Below are positions 1 to 8,836 of a DNA stretch of 64,000 nt, piece after piece (within the stretch, counting starts at the first letter, position 1; each line of letters starts with the position of its first letter). The DNA is taken from assembly GCF_025215155.1 (NCBI RefSeq), contig NZ_JALHAM010000117.1; one strand, 5' to 3'. Source of the DNA: Dryocola clanedunensis (GTDB lineage: Bacteria > Pseudomonadota > Gammaproteobacteria > Enterobacterales > Enterobacteriaceae). The translations under genes and the position numbers were made by a program. Under the pieces are notes generated by a model. The model was not told the DNA's origin. It searched no databases and saw only the letters and a program-made list of their open reading frames with translations.

Positions 1-157
1 TATTTCCCTGACATATCTACTATGTGATATTTTTTTAAATTTTCAGTTTTACTTGCAAATCTTTCTTAGTAATATCACCCCAGTGAATACGTCGCCTCCT
101 TCTGGAGGATCACCGGATGCCACGGTTAACCCTTTACACAACTCACAGGAGAAGAGG

Positions 158-781
158 ATGCAAAAGGATGCAGATTATGGCTTTAGTGATAACGACGATT
201 TTAATGAACTCATTGATTTTATTAAAATTCACGGAAGACAACGCAGATACAGCAAAGGGGAGTCATTAGACCTGGTCGATACAGAGGCTGGTTTCGTGAT
301 TGATGGCCGGGTGGGCGTTTATTTCAAAAAAAATGATAAGTTCATCGATTATGCCTTCTATGGCATGCCTATCATGGAATATGAGAAGATGCAGGCAAAA
401 CATCCTTTTTACTATCGTATTGAAAGTGATGTGATCATCGTCAAACTCCCTATTGCCAAACTTTTTGACCCCAGCATTGTTCAAAAATCGAATAACGGAC
501 TGGCTTTTATCTCCGTCATTTATTCTATTATTGAGCGGTTATCCGCTGCTTTTGAGGTCCGGCATGGTGGCAATGGCTACAGTGCCATTAAAGAACTTAT
601 AGAATTATATCAGCAAGAGGAAAAGGTTTCCCAGGGACTCGCGAGTTACATTCTGAAAAGAACGTGCTTATCGAATGGCTATGTATTCAGAATTTTGGCG
701 ATATTAAAAGAACGAAATTACATCGAAATGGAACAGGGGCGACTCAAAAAAATAATGCACCCGTTACCCGATAAAATCTAG
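158..781 (+). CDS. IprA/YaiV-like winged-helix regulator
   Basis: A 207-residue protein resembling the E. coli YaiV (IprA) family: an N-terminal cyclic-nucleotide-binding-like beta region and a C-terminal winged helix. The C-terminal stretch LKERNYIEMEQGRLKKI closely matches the end of YaiV (recalled from memory), which is the basis of the call. No cAMP-binding signature is evident, so it is probably not a true CRP. An in-frame ATG lies upstream at 53, but the ATG at 158 is chosen because AGGAG (147-151) sits six bases before it. It is followed by an outer membrane protein and an SAHH-like gene on the same strand, separated by about 200 and 115 bp, so co-regulation is possible but an operon is not shown. 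IprA is linked to peroxide resistance in Salmonella; the role here is inference. Confidence 0.7.
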   Translation: MQKDADYGFSDNDDFNELIDFIKIHGRQRRYSKGESLDLVDTEAGFVIDGRVGVYFKKNDKFIDYAFYGMPIMEYEKMQAKHPFYYRIESDVIIVKLPIAKLFDPSIVQKSNNGLAFISVIYSIIERLSAAFEVRHGGNGYSAIKELIELYQQEEKVSQGLASYILKRTCLSNGYVFRILAILKERNYIEMEQGRLKKIMHPLPDKI

Positions 782-977
782 ATACTCGTCCTCATTCCGT
801 ATTACCGTGAGTACTAACTTTCATTAACTGAGCGCAACACCCTGCATCGGTTAATAATATTCAACGGATAAAATCAAAGCACCAAAATATCTCCACGCTC
901 ATAATAAAAATAACGCATCCATTACGCTATCCAAAAAAATATTTTGGAAAATTTTCTATGCATTAGGGTCATTACTC

Positions 978-1865
978 ATGAAAAAAAGTAAAACTATGCT
1001 CTGTCTGTTCGCCGCCTCTCTTTGTTTTACCAAAATAGGCTATGCTGCTGACGGGGATGATTTAACACCAGAACAAATGGAAAAAATTGCCAAGATGACG
1101 GCAAATCCGGTCGGCGCCGCCTGGATGTTCTGGACGCAGTATGACAATACGCAGCTTCGCGGAGATAAGTTTAACGGCACGGTTTCCCGCACGACTTTCC
1201 AGCCGGTGATGTCATTTCCGCTGAAGTTCGGCGAGAGCGACTGGAACTTTATCGTCAGGCCGGTGTTGCAATATTACAACACTCCAGATTTAGGTCATGC
1301 CTCGATGAACGGCAACGGTTCCATTTCAGCACATGGCAGGGCCAGCGGGATGGGAGATACGGGCCTGTTGACACTCGTTGGCCCCAACAAAGAAGATGGT
1401 TTCGTCTGGGGCATTGGCGCAACGCAGCTCTTCGATACGGCAGAAAATGATTTTCAGGGACAGGGACGCTACCAGGTAGGCCCTGCGCTTTTGCTGGCAA
1501 AATTAGCGCCACACCCAGGCGGCACCAACGTTGGCATACTCGCCCAGCAATGGTGGTCTGCGGATAATAAACAGAACCGCAAAGACACCAATCACACGGA
1601 TATTCAGTACTTTATCAACTACCGTTTGAGCGGAACCGAGCTGGTAGGGATGAGCCCGGATATCACGATTGACTGGAAAAAAGATCAGGGCGACAGGCTG
1701 ACCTTCCCCGTCGGCCTGGGGTATTCCAACGTGATCAAAATGGGTAAATTGCCGGTCCGTTTCGCGGTCGAGATGCAATATTCCGTCATCTCACCGGATG
1801 ATGTCGGCTCCCGCTGGAACCTGAAATTCATGTTTATCCCGGTGATTCCTAGCCCCTTCCTTTAA
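978..1865 (+). CDS. Putative beta-barrel outer membrane protein (neuromedin U / Phenol_MetA_deg type)
   Basis: A 295-residue exported protein. Residues 1 to about 23 form a signal peptide (KKSK, hydrophobic core, cleavage likely after GYA). The rest has alternating hydrophobic/aromatic strands with glycine-rich turns (for example WNFIVRPVLQYYNTP and VRFAVEMQYSVI) and ends near WNLKFMFIPVIPSPFL, as in outer membrane barrels that database annotation often calls neuromedin U or transporter. Substrate unknown. It lies between an IprA-like regulator and an SAHH-like gene. A hairpin terminator follows directly. Barrel class is inferred from composition and overall resemblance; no experimental role is known to me. 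Confidence 0.6.
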   Translation: MKKSKTMLCLFAASLCFTKIGYAADGDDLTPEQMEKIAKMTANPVGAAWMFWTQYDNTQLRGDKFNGTVSRTTFQPVMSFPLKFGESDWNFIVRPVLQYYNTPDLGHASMNGNGSISAHGRASGMGDTGLLTLVGPNKEDGFVWGIGATQLFDTAENDFQGQGRYQVGPALLLAKLAPHPGGTNVGILAQQWWSADNKQNRKDTNHTDIQYFINYRLSGTELVGMSPDITIDWKKDQGDRLTFPVGLGYSNVIKMGKLPVRFAVEMQYSVISPDDVGSRWNLKFMFIPVIPSPFL

Positions 1866-1874
1866 GACAATGAA

Positions 1875-1902
1875 GCCACTTCACCAGAAGTGGCAATTTG
1901 GT
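1875..1902 (+). terminator. Rho-independent-like terminator after the outer membrane protein gene
   Basis: Perfect 8-bp stem GCCACTTC (1875-1882) / GAAGTGGC (1887-1894) with ACCA loop, then AATTTGGTTTTT. It starts 10 bases after the stop codon and separates this gene from the SAHH-like gene. Confidence 0.7.
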
Positions 1903-1981
1903 TTTTATCGCCCTCATTGGCTTCATTTTGCTATTCTCAGACGCCTAAAAAATACGAATAACAAATAAATAAGGAGTGCCT

Positions 1982-3094
1982 GTGAATTCCCGAAACGCGA
2001 AGTTTTTAAAAGAAATCGAATGGTCCCGCCGCCATATGGTAAGAACTTTGAAGCAGGTTGCATCGCTGCCCGATCTCAGCCACGTGCGCCTTGCCTGCAA
2101 TATGCACCTCGATTTGAAAATGATCCCTCTGGTAGAAGGTTTGCTGAGGAAGAAGGCCAAAATATTCCTGACCACCTGCAACCCCACCACCGTACAGGAT
2201 GAGGTTGTCGCTTATCTCGTCGAGGCAGGGGCTGAAGCCTGCGCGTGGCGCAATATGAGCGATGCCGACTGGCGTGACTCGTGGGAAAAGGCGATAGCCT
2301 GGCGTCCAACTCACCTGTGTGAAATGGGGGCGGACATCACCACCTTGCTCCACCAGCGCGGCGAGTTTGGCGACGTTGTTGCCTGCCTTGAGGCGACGGG
2401 GTCCGGCGTTAACCGTCTTGCGGATCTGCGCCCTGGCTACCCTATTTTTAACTGGGACGATTTGCCGGTAAAAGAAGGGCTGCACAACCGCCATATGGTC
2501 GGGCTGACGGCCTGGCAGACCTTTTTCCAGACGACTCACTTGACGCTGCACGAAAAAAGAGTGCTGGTCATTGGCTATGGTCTGGTCGGCCAGGGCGTTG
2601 CCGCCGCGGCAAAAGCCTATGGCGGGCAGGTGATGGTTGCAGAACTCGACCCGGCCCGTCGGTTACAGGCCGCCTACGATGGCTGGCACGTTGTTGATAT
2701 TCATGATGCTATCGGGGCAACTGACGTTATCGCCACCGCGACCGGCGCGAAGAAAGTCGTTAGCGCAGCGGTGCTGGATAAAGCGAAGGACGGCGTGTTC
2801 GTGCTTAACGTAGGCCACGTTGCAGAAGAGATCGACTGCGGATACCTGATGGCTTTCCCTCATGAAGAAGTGATGCCCTGGGTCAATGCCTACCAGCTGA
2901 ACGGCAAAACAATTTATCTGATGGCCAATGGCTCAATGCTGAACCTGACCGCCGGTTTCGGCGACAGCCTGAACGCCTTTGACGTTACGCTGGCCGTCAT
3001 GGCAAGCGGCATCAAACACATCGTGACCGAAGGGCAGAAAGCAGAAAAAGCAGTGTACCTACTTCCGCAAGCTGCCTGGGAAAAGGCACTGTAG
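1982..3094 (+). CDS. S-adenosylhomocysteinase-like NAD-binding protein
   Basis: A 370-residue member of the AdoHcyase fold, shorter than classical SAHH (about 430-470). The GTG at 1982 is preferred over the one at 1976 because the Shine-Dalgarno AAGGAG occupies 1971-1976. Aligned by eye to human SAHH, His55, Asp131, Glu156, Lys186 and Asn191 appear kept as His42, Asp118, Glu137, Lys164 and Asn169. Asp190 becomes His168, and Cys195 aligns with Val173. The NAD motif GYGLVG is at 198-203. The C-terminal Lys/Tyr tail of SAHH (KPDHYRY type) is absent. SAHH splits S-adenosylhomocysteine into adenosine and homocysteine; E. coli relatives use Pfs/LuxS instead. The changed residues make the true substrate uncertain. 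Stands alone between a terminator and a convergent glucosidase gene. Confidence 0.7.
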   Translation: MNSRNAKFLKEIEWSRRHMVRTLKQVASLPDLSHVRLACNMHLDLKMIPLVEGLLRKKAKIFLTTCNPTTVQDEVVAYLVEAGAEACAWRNMSDADWRDSWEKAIAWRPTHLCEMGADITTLLHQRGEFGDVVACLEATGSGVNRLADLRPGYPIFNWDDLPVKEGLHNRHMVGLTAWQTFFQTTHLTLHEKRVLVIGYGLVGQGVAAAAKAYGGQVMVAELDPARRLQAAYDGWHVVDIHDAIGATDVIATATGAKKVVSAAVLDKAKDGVFVLNVGHVAEEIDCGYLMAFPHEEVMPWVNAYQLNGKTIYLMANGSMLNLTAGFGDSLNAFDVTLAVMASGIKHIVTEGQKAEKAVYLLPQAAWEKAL

Positions 3095-3108
3095 TTTTTA
3101 AACATGAA

Positions 3109-3136
3109 GAGGACACCTGAATGACCCGGTGTCCTC
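3109..3136. terminator. Hairpin between convergent genes
   Basis: Inverted repeat GAGGACACC (3109-3117) / GGTGTCCTC (3128-3136), 10-base loop, in the 58-bp gap between the SAHH-like gene and the convergent glucosidase gene. No strong T-run follows on either strand, so a bidirectional terminator is only probable. Confidence 0.45.
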
Positions 3137-3152
3137 CCGTAACAAGAAGTCC

Positions 3153-4586
3153 TTACGCTAAATCCTTCCCATTGCTGGCAATGACCTTCTTATACCAGTC
3201 GAATGACTTTTTGCGGCTGCGGTTCAGCGTGCCGTTGCCTTCATTGTCTTTATCCACATAGATAAAGCCGTAGCGCTTTTTCATCTCGCCCGTCCCGGCT
3301 GATACCAGGTCGATGCAGCCCCACGGGGTGTAGCCCATCAGATCCACGCCATCCTCAACGACCGCTTTTTTCATTTCCGCAATGTGGGTTGCCATGTAGT
3401 CAATACGATACTGGTCGTCCACACTGCCGTCGCTTTGCTTCACGTCAACCGCGCCAAATCCGTTTTCGACGATAAACAGCGGCAGCTGATAGTGATCCCA
3501 GAACCAGTTCAGAGAGTAGCGCAGCCCAACAGGATCGATCTGCCAGCCCCAGTCAGACTTCTGAACGTACGGGTTGGAAACCAGGCTCTTCGATTCGTCA
3601 TACTCCAGCTGCGGGTTGTCATCCGTCGCTTTGGTGGCGAACGACATGTAGTAGCTGAATCCGATGTAATCAACGCAGCCCTGGGCCAGCGCTTGATGAT
3701 CTTCAGCGGTGATATCCAGCTCAAAACCACGGCGTTCAAAGTAGTTGAGCAGGTGCTGAGGATATTTGCCGCGAACGTGAACGTCCGTAAACCAGTAGCG
3801 GCGGTGCATGGCGTTCATCGCCATCATCATGTCGCGAGGTGCGCAGGTCAGCGGGTAGATAGGGCACATGGCAATCATACAGCCAACCAGCAGGTCAGGA
3901 TTGATTTCGCGCGCCGCTTTTACGGCAAGCGCGCTGGCGACCAGCTCATAGTGCGCGGCCTGGAACATCACCGGCTCGCGGTCTTCGCCCGGCTCATATT
4001 TTAGCCCGGAGTTAGTAAACGGCGCGAAATCCTCGTGGAAGTTAGCCTGGTTATTGATCTCGTTAAAGGTCATCCAGTACTTCACTTTGTGCTGATAGCG
4101 GGTGAAAACAACTTTTGCGAAACGCACGAAGAAGTCGATCAGCCTGCGGTTGCGCCAGCCGCCGTATTCCGTCACCAGGTGGTAAGGCATCTCGAAATGC
4201 GACAGGGTGATCACCGGTTCGATACCGTGCTTTAAGCACTCATCAAACAGGTCGTCATAGAATTGTAGCCCGGCTTCGTTAGGCTCCAGCTCGTCCCCAA
4301 GAGGGAAGATACGGGTCCAGGCGATGGAGGTGCGGAAGCATTTGAAGCCCATTTCCGCAAACAGCTGAATGTCTTCTTTATAGTGGTGATAAAAGTCGAT
4401 AGCGTCATGGTTCGGATAATTTTTACCCGGCAGCACGCCGTCAGTAATTTCGCGCGGTACGCCATGCGCCCCCGCCGTCATCACATCCGCTACGCTTATG
4501 CCCTTACCCCCCTGTTGCCAGCCGCCTTCCAGCTGATGCGCAGCAACCGCACCGCCCCACAGGAAACCTTCTTTAAATCCGGACAT
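3153..4586 (-). CDS. bglA: 6-phospho-beta-glucosidase, BglA-like (GH1)
   Basis: Cytoplasmic glycoside hydrolase family 1 enzyme that would hydrolyse phosphorylated beta-glucosides imported by a PTS. With the ATG at 4586 (MSGFKEGFLWGG, AGAGGGA upstream) it is 477 residues, the family length; an upstream in-frame start gives 531 and is unlikely. The acid/base Glu176 is in TFNEIN and the nucleophile Glu374 in VENG. The sequence is closer to E. coli BglA (SDWGWQIDPVGLRY, DGVDLMGYTPWGC) than to AscB. It lies downstream of the GntR regulator gene on the same strand, with a 306-bp gap, and forms the distal end of the beta-glucoside block. The precise substrate cannot be read from the sequence. Confidence 0.85.
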   Translation of the reverse strand: MSGFKEGFLWGGAVAAHQLEGGWQQGGKGISVADVMTAGAHGVPREITDGVLPGKNYPNHDAIDFYHHYKEDIQLFAEMGFKCFRTSIAWTRIFPLGDELEPNEAGLQFYDDLFDECLKHGIEPVITLSHFEMPYHLVTEYGGWRNRRLIDFFVRFAKVVFTRYQHKVKYWMTFNEINNQANFHEDFAPFTNSGLKYEPGEDREPVMFQAAHYELVASALAVKAAREINPDLLVGCMIAMCPIYPLTCAPRDMMMAMNAMHRRYWFTDVHVRGKYPQHLLNYFERRGFELDITAEDHQALAQGCVDYIGFSYYMSFATKATDDNPQLEYDESKSLVSNPYVQKSDWGWQIDPVGLRYSLNWFWDHYQLPLFIVENGFGAVDVKQSDGSVDDQYRIDYMATHIAEMKKAVVEDGVDLMGYTPWGCIDLVSAGTGEMKKRYGFIYVDKDNEGNGTLNRSRKKSFDWYKKVIASNGKDLA

Positions 4587-4892
4587 AGTCTTTCCCTCTG
4601 TTAGCGGTCGTCCAAAACGACCGGTTGTGCTGGAATAGTGAGAATCTGACAGGAAATGAATCGTTGCTGGTTTAACTTTCTGAATAGTAATGAAGACAAA
4701 GCGTCTTAAGCAAATAACGGACAGCGTGTTTTTAAACCTCTTTTGCACCTCTTATCTGAACGGCAGACAGAGCGCCAGAAGCATGCTGAAAATTTCCGGA
4801 CAAAGAGGTTCATTTTTTGCAGATTAATTGCACAACTTTTTTAGCAGGAACTGTGATCGACCTTCATGATTGCCCCGCAAGGGACGGGAAGA
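4587..4892 (-). other. 306-bp gap upstream of bglA, likely its own promoter region
   Basis: No credible gene. On the minus strand a small hairpin GGTCGT/ACGACC (4606-4622) lies 20-36 bases before the bglA start. The gap is long enough for a separate promoter, probably controlled by the adjacent GntR regulator, but I see no clear operator. Confidence 0.3.
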
Positions 4893-5612
4893 TCAGTCGG
4901 AGGTGTGGGACATTTTTCGCGGCAGGAAGTACTTCACCTGAAACTCGAACGCGTTGGTGTAAAGAACGGAGAAATCGACGGGGTGATGCATTTCATCAAC
5001 GGACTGGGTTTCCATTCTGAGGATGGGATCGCGCACGCTGATATGCAGCATTTCAGCAATTTCTGCGGAGGGCAGGACGGGCTGAAATGACTCATAGCAG
5101 CCATGAATTTTTATCCCGCACTCTTCCTCAATGTAGGAAAACTTGGATTTTTTCATATGGCTAACCGTTAAATCCGGGAAGCGATTTACCGAAAGCCAGG
5201 TCTCTTCCACCTGCATTGGGACATTGTCGATATGGCGCAGCCGCTTGGCGTAATAAACCGGCTCGCCAGCGGCCAGCTTCAGACGCTGGGCGATCTCCTG
5301 CGAAGCACTTTGCAACTCAAACCGCAGCACCTGGCTTGCCGGCTTCCTGCCTTCGTTTCTGGCAATTTCCGTAAAGCTGTCCATATGCGTAACGGAGACC
5401 TGAAACTGCTTGCTGCGCAGGAAAGTTCCCGAACCGTGTCGCCGCTCGATCAGCCCTTCATTTTCCAGCACTTTCAGCGCCTTTCGCAGGGTATTGCGCG
5501 AGACATTGTAAAGCTCAGCGAGCTCTTTTTCCGACGGCAGCATATCGCCAACGGCACAGCCGGGGCTGCTGATTCTGCTTTTAAGTAAGTTGACGACCTC
5601 TTTGTAAACCAC
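4893..5612 (-). CDS. GntR/HutC-type regulator with UTRA domain
   Basis: A 239-residue regulator. Residues 1 to about 70 are a GntR winged helix (LPSEKELAELYNVSRNTLRKAL, ...ENEGLIERRHGSGTF). From about 85 to the end is a UTRA ligand domain (YYAKRLRHIDNVPMQVEETW ... DFSVLYTNAFEFQVKYFLP). Family members with this layout often sense sugar phosphates or sugar-like ligands and repress neighbouring transport or hydrolase genes. It sits between ascB and the BglA-like glucosidase, all on the same strand, so control of that glucosidase is the simplest inference. It is separated from ascB by a strong hairpin, suggesting its own transcript. Confidence 0.8.
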   Translation of the reverse strand: MVYKEVVNLLKSRISSPGCAVGDMLPSEKELAELYNVSRNTLRKALKVLENEGLIERRHGSGTFLRSKQFQVSVTHMDSFTEIARNEGRKPASQVLRFELQSASQEIAQRLKLAAGEPVYYAKRLRHIDNVPMQVEETWLSVNRFPDLTVSHMKKSKFSYIEEECGIKIHGCYESFQPVLPSAEIAEMLHISVRDPILRMETQSVDEMHHPVDFSVLYTNAFEFQVKYFLPRKMSHTSD

Positions 5613-5664
5613 TTCGCTTGCTCCTGAAAACGCCCGTCATCAAGTATATGCTTTTGCTTGGGAA

Positions 5665-5693
5665 TCTCACCCTGGCAAATCGCCAGGGTGAGA
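5665..5693 (-). terminator. Strong hairpin between ascB and the gntR-type gene
   Basis: Perfect 12-bp stem TCTCACCCTGGC (5665-5676) / GCCAGGGTGAGA (5682-5693) with a 5-base loop, 28 bases past the ascB stop. No T-run follows on the minus strand, so it may act as an mRNA 3' stabiliser or weak terminator. Confidence 0.5.
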
Positions 5694-5720
5694 GGCGCCG
5701 TCAATCAAGGAGGCTTGTGG

Positions 5721-7151
5721 CTAGTCCAAATCCATCCCGTTGCTGGCAATGACTTTCTTATACCAGTGGAAGGATTTCTTGCGGGTGCGGGCCAGCGTGC
5801 CGTTGCCCTGGTCGTCGCGGTCAACGTAGACGAAACCGTAGCGCTTGCTCATCTCGCCGGTCGAGGCCGACACCAGATCGATGCAGCCCCAGGAGGTGTA
5901 ACCCATCACCGGGATGCCGTCTTCAATCGCTTCACCCATCGCCTTGATGTGTTCACGCAGGTAGCTGATGCGGTAGTCGTCGTTGATTTCGCCCTTCTCG
6001 TTGACGACGTCCTTCGCGCCCAGGCCGTTTTCCACCAGGAACAGCGGCTTCTGGTAGCGGTCGTACATCATGTTCATGGTGATGCGCAGGCCCAGCGGAT
6101 CGATGCCCCAGCCCCACTCGCTTGCCTCGATATACGGGTTTTTCAGGGACTTGACGATGTTCGCCGCGTTGCTGTTGTTATCGTTCATGTCGGCAGACGC
6201 GCAGCGGGAGGCGTAGTAGCTGAAGGAGACGAAATCGACGGTATCCTTGAGAATGTCGCTGTCGCCCGGCTCCATTTCAACCACTATGCCCTTCTCTTTG
6301 AACAGGCGTCTGGCGTAGGACGGATAAGCTCCGCGTGCCTGAACGTCGATAAAGAACAGATTCTCGCGATCTTTTTCCAGCGCTGCCCAGACGTCCTCTG
6401 GCCTGCAGGAATACGGATAGAAGTTCCCGCCCGCCAGCATGCAGCCGACCTGGTTTTCCGGGTTCACCTCATGGGCGATTTTGGTTGCCAGCGCGCTTGC
6501 CACCAGCTCGTGGTGCGCTGCCTGGTACTTCACCTGCTCTTTATTATCGTCTTTTTCAAACACCAGCCCCGCGCCGGAGAACGGGCTGTGCAGCATGATG
6601 TTGATTTCGTTGAAGGTCAGCCAGTATTTCACCAGCCCGTCGAAGGCTTCAAAGCAGGTGCGGGCGTAATGGGTGAAGAACTCGACCATTTTACGGCTGC
6701 GCCATGAACCGTATTCACGCACCAGATGCATCGGCACGTCGAAATGGCACAGCGTCACCAGCGGTTCGATGCCGTATTTTTTGCACTCGCTGAACAAGTC
6801 GCGGTAGAAGGCGATGCCCGCAGCGTTTGGCTGCTGTTCGTCACCGTTCGGAAAAATACGGCTCCAGGCGATGGAGGTGCGGAAAACGGTGAATCCCATC
6901 TCTGCCATCAGCGCGATATCTTCTTTATAGCGATGGTAAAAATCGATCGCCCCGTGGCTTGGGTAAAATTCGTCATCGCGCAGCGCAAAGCGTTTTTCAA
7001 CACCCAGCTTAACGGCCATTCGGTCTTTGCCGTGGGGAATCATATCAACCGTCGTAATGCCCTTACCGCCCTCAAGATACGCGCCTTCGGCCTGGTTGGC
7101 GGCGATAGCGCCGCCCCATAAAAAGTCTGCCGGAAAAATGGACTCAGCCAT
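5721..7151 (-). CDS. ascB: 6-phospho-beta-glucosidase AscB (GH1)
   Basis: Cytoplasmic GH1 enzyme cleaving phosphorylated aryl-beta-glucosides (salicin, arbutin) and cellobiose delivered by AscF. Very similar to E. coli AscB along its length (TTVDMIPHGKDRMAVKLG, FSYYASRCASADMN, KPLFLVENGLGAKD). The acid/base is in TFNEIN and the nucleophile in VENG. The start at 7151 (MAESIF, 476 residues) is preferred to the ATG four codons upstream because GAGGT lies at proper distance before it. It follows ascF by 21 bp, so the two are co-transcribed as ascFB, controlled by the divergent AscG. Confidence 0.93.
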   Translation of the reverse strand: MAESIFPADFLWGGAIAANQAEGAYLEGGKGITTVDMIPHGKDRMAVKLGVEKRFALRDDEFYPSHGAIDFYHRYKEDIALMAEMGFTVFRTSIAWSRIFPNGDEQQPNAAGIAFYRDLFSECKKYGIEPLVTLCHFDVPMHLVREYGSWRSRKMVEFFTHYARTCFEAFDGLVKYWLTFNEINIMLHSPFSGAGLVFEKDDNKEQVKYQAAHHELVASALATKIAHEVNPENQVGCMLAGGNFYPYSCRPEDVWAALEKDRENLFFIDVQARGAYPSYARRLFKEKGIVVEMEPGDSDILKDTVDFVSFSYYASRCASADMNDNNSNAANIVKSLKNPYIEASEWGWGIDPLGLRITMNMMYDRYQKPLFLVENGLGAKDVVNEKGEINDDYRISYLREHIKAMGEAIEDGIPVMGYTSWGCIDLVSASTGEMSKRYGFVYVDRDDQGNGTLARTRKKSFHWYKKVIASNGMDLD

Positions 7152-7172
7152 GAAATACCTCATGTTTTTTCA

Positions 7173-8627
7173 TTAGTTAGTCTGAATGGCCTGCTGCGCG
7201 CCGGCAGCGGGCGCTTGCTCTTGTTTGTTCGGTTCTTCAACCGGAATATCTTCAAAGCCGAGCACCAGCGTCAGAACGAACGACAGCACCACCGCAAGGG
7301 CCATGACGCCGAATACCCAGACGATGGTCATCGGGTTTGCCGGATCGAAGAACTGTACGCTGGTAAATAGCCCTGGCGATGCCATTGAGTGGCTGGCAAG
7401 CCCCGCCACACCGGCCACGCCGCCGCAGACAAAGCCGCTGATTAGCGCCGCAATCAATGGGCGTTTCAGACGCACGGCCACGCCGTACAGCGCGGGCTCT
7501 GAAATGCCTGCCACAATGGCGGAGGCCGCCGCCGCAAGCGCGGTCTGGCGCAGCTCCGGGTTTTTGGTTTTCCAGGCCACGGCAAGGGAAGAGCCACCAA
7601 GCGACAGGTTCGCGCCAATTTCCGACGGCATGACCATGCCCTCTTTGCCGGTTTCCGCAATGGTCTGGATGATGGTCGGGGTGAACACGCGGTGCATGCC
7701 GGTCATCACCAGCAGCGGCCACAGCCCGCCCATAATGGCAACGGACAGCCAGCCCAGGTAACTATGCACGGTGTAAACCAGCGAGGAGATCCCGGTGCCA
7801 ATCCAGATACCCAGCGGGCCAATAAGCATGATGGCGATAGGGGCAGCAATCAGCACGATCAGCATCGGTTTGAGGAAGTTTTTGGTCACCGCTGGGGTGA
7901 TTTTATCCACCCAGCGCTCAATGTACGAGAGCAGCCAGGTCATGCACAGCGCGGGGATAACCGTGTAGGTATACTTCACCGCCGTGACGGAAAGCCCCAT
8001 AAATTCAACGGGCTGGCCCTGCGCCGCCTTCGCCATCAGGTCAACGAAGTTCGGATGCACCAGCACCCCGGCAATGGCGATCGCCAGCGACATATTGGTT
8101 TTGAATTTTACCGCCGCCGAGGCCGCAACCATCACCGGCAGGAAGAAGAACGCGCCGTCGCCGATGACGTTAAGGATAACCAACGTTGAGGAGCCTTTGC
8201 CAAAAACGCCGGTCATATCGAGGATCATCGCCAGCAGCTTGACCATCGAGCCGCCGATGATCGCCGGGATCAGCGGCGACATGGTGCCGATCAGGGCATC
8301 CAGGATCCCTGCGCCAATGCGTTTCAGGGTGATCTTCTGTTTTACGGGGGCAACGTCTGATGTCCCGCCTGCGCCGCCTGGCAGCAGCTTCTGCACTTCG
8401 GCATAGGCCTGTGAAACCGTGTTACCGATAATCACCTGGCACTGGTTTTCACTTCGCACCACGCCCAGCACGCCGCTGATGGATTTCAGCTTACCTGCGT
8501 CCACCGCAGCATCATCATTGAGGACAAAACGTAAGCGCGTCATGCAGTGCGTGACGGCGGTGATATTGCCCGCTCCGCCAAGGGCACTGACTATCGATTG
8601 GGATACTGCCGCATAATTCTTAGACAT
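7173..8627 (-). CDS. ascF: PTS beta-glucoside EIIBC component AscF
   Basis: Inner membrane PTS permease of 484 residues that transports and phosphorylates beta-glucosides. The N-terminal EIIB domain carries the phosphorylated Cys28 in THCMTRLRF. The EIIC domain spans about 105-460 with around ten hydrophobic segments and the motif GISEPALYGVAVRLKRP. There is no EIIA domain, so phosphate must come from a separate EIIA (probably Crr), as for E. coli AscF, which it resembles throughout. First gene of ascFB, reading away from ascG. A palindrome resembling the AscG operator lies 23 bases before its start. Confidence 0.93.
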   Translation of the reverse strand: MSKNYAAVSQSIVSALGGAGNITAVTHCMTRLRFVLNDDAAVDAGKLKSISGVLGVVRSENQCQVIIGNTVSQAYAEVQKLLPGGAGGTSDVAPVKQKITLKRIGAGILDALIGTMSPLIPAIIGGSMVKLLAMILDMTGVFGKGSSTLVILNVIGDGAFFFLPVMVAASAAVKFKTNMSLAIAIAGVLVHPNFVDLMAKAAQGQPVEFMGLSVTAVKYTYTVIPALCMTWLLSYIERWVDKITPAVTKNFLKPMLIVLIAAPIAIMLIGPLGIWIGTGISSLVYTVHSYLGWLSVAIMGGLWPLLVMTGMHRVFTPTIIQTIAETGKEGMVMPSEIGANLSLGGSSLAVAWKTKNPELRQTALAAAASAIVAGISEPALYGVAVRLKRPLIAALISGFVCGGVAGVAGLASHSMASPGLFTSVQFFDPANPMTIVWVFGVMALAVVLSFVLTLVLGFEDIPVEEPNKQEQAPAAGAQQAIQTN

Positions 8628-8649
8628 GTTTAACAGTTCTCAGGGTGTA

Positions 8650-8663
8650 GGTAACCGGTTCCA
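8650..8663. promoter_or_regulatory. Candidate AscG operator
   Basis: GGTAACCGGTTCCA lies 23-36 bases upstream of the ascF start. It matches 11 of 14 positions of the operator TGAAACCGGTTTCA that I recall for E. coli AscG, including the AACCGGTT core. Position in the ascF leader fits repression. Confidence 0.5.
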
Positions 8664-8836
8664 CACAAGAGTGTTTACATCTTCATATCAGATCAACTAA
8701 AAGTTTTTTACGCTTCTTTTTTTGTGATAAGGATCGGTAAAAAGCGCCTTTTAACCCCCTCCGGGACGCATGTTCGCGCTTATTCTTCCGTGCGAAATGT
8801 GTAAAATGAGCGCACTTATCAGGGGCGAGAAAAACT

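Noticed and set aside
53..157. N-terminal extension of the IprA-like regulator
   Set aside because: The additional 35 codons lack family similarity, while AGGAG sits properly before the ATG at 158.
4587..4748. N-terminal extension of the BglA-like enzyme (531 residues)
   Set aside because: The extra 54 residues have no counterpart in GH1 enzymes; MSGFKEGFLWGG is the normal start.
8723..8738. CRP site TGTGA-N6-TCGGT between ascF and ascG
   Set aside because: Only the left half matches; too weak to list.
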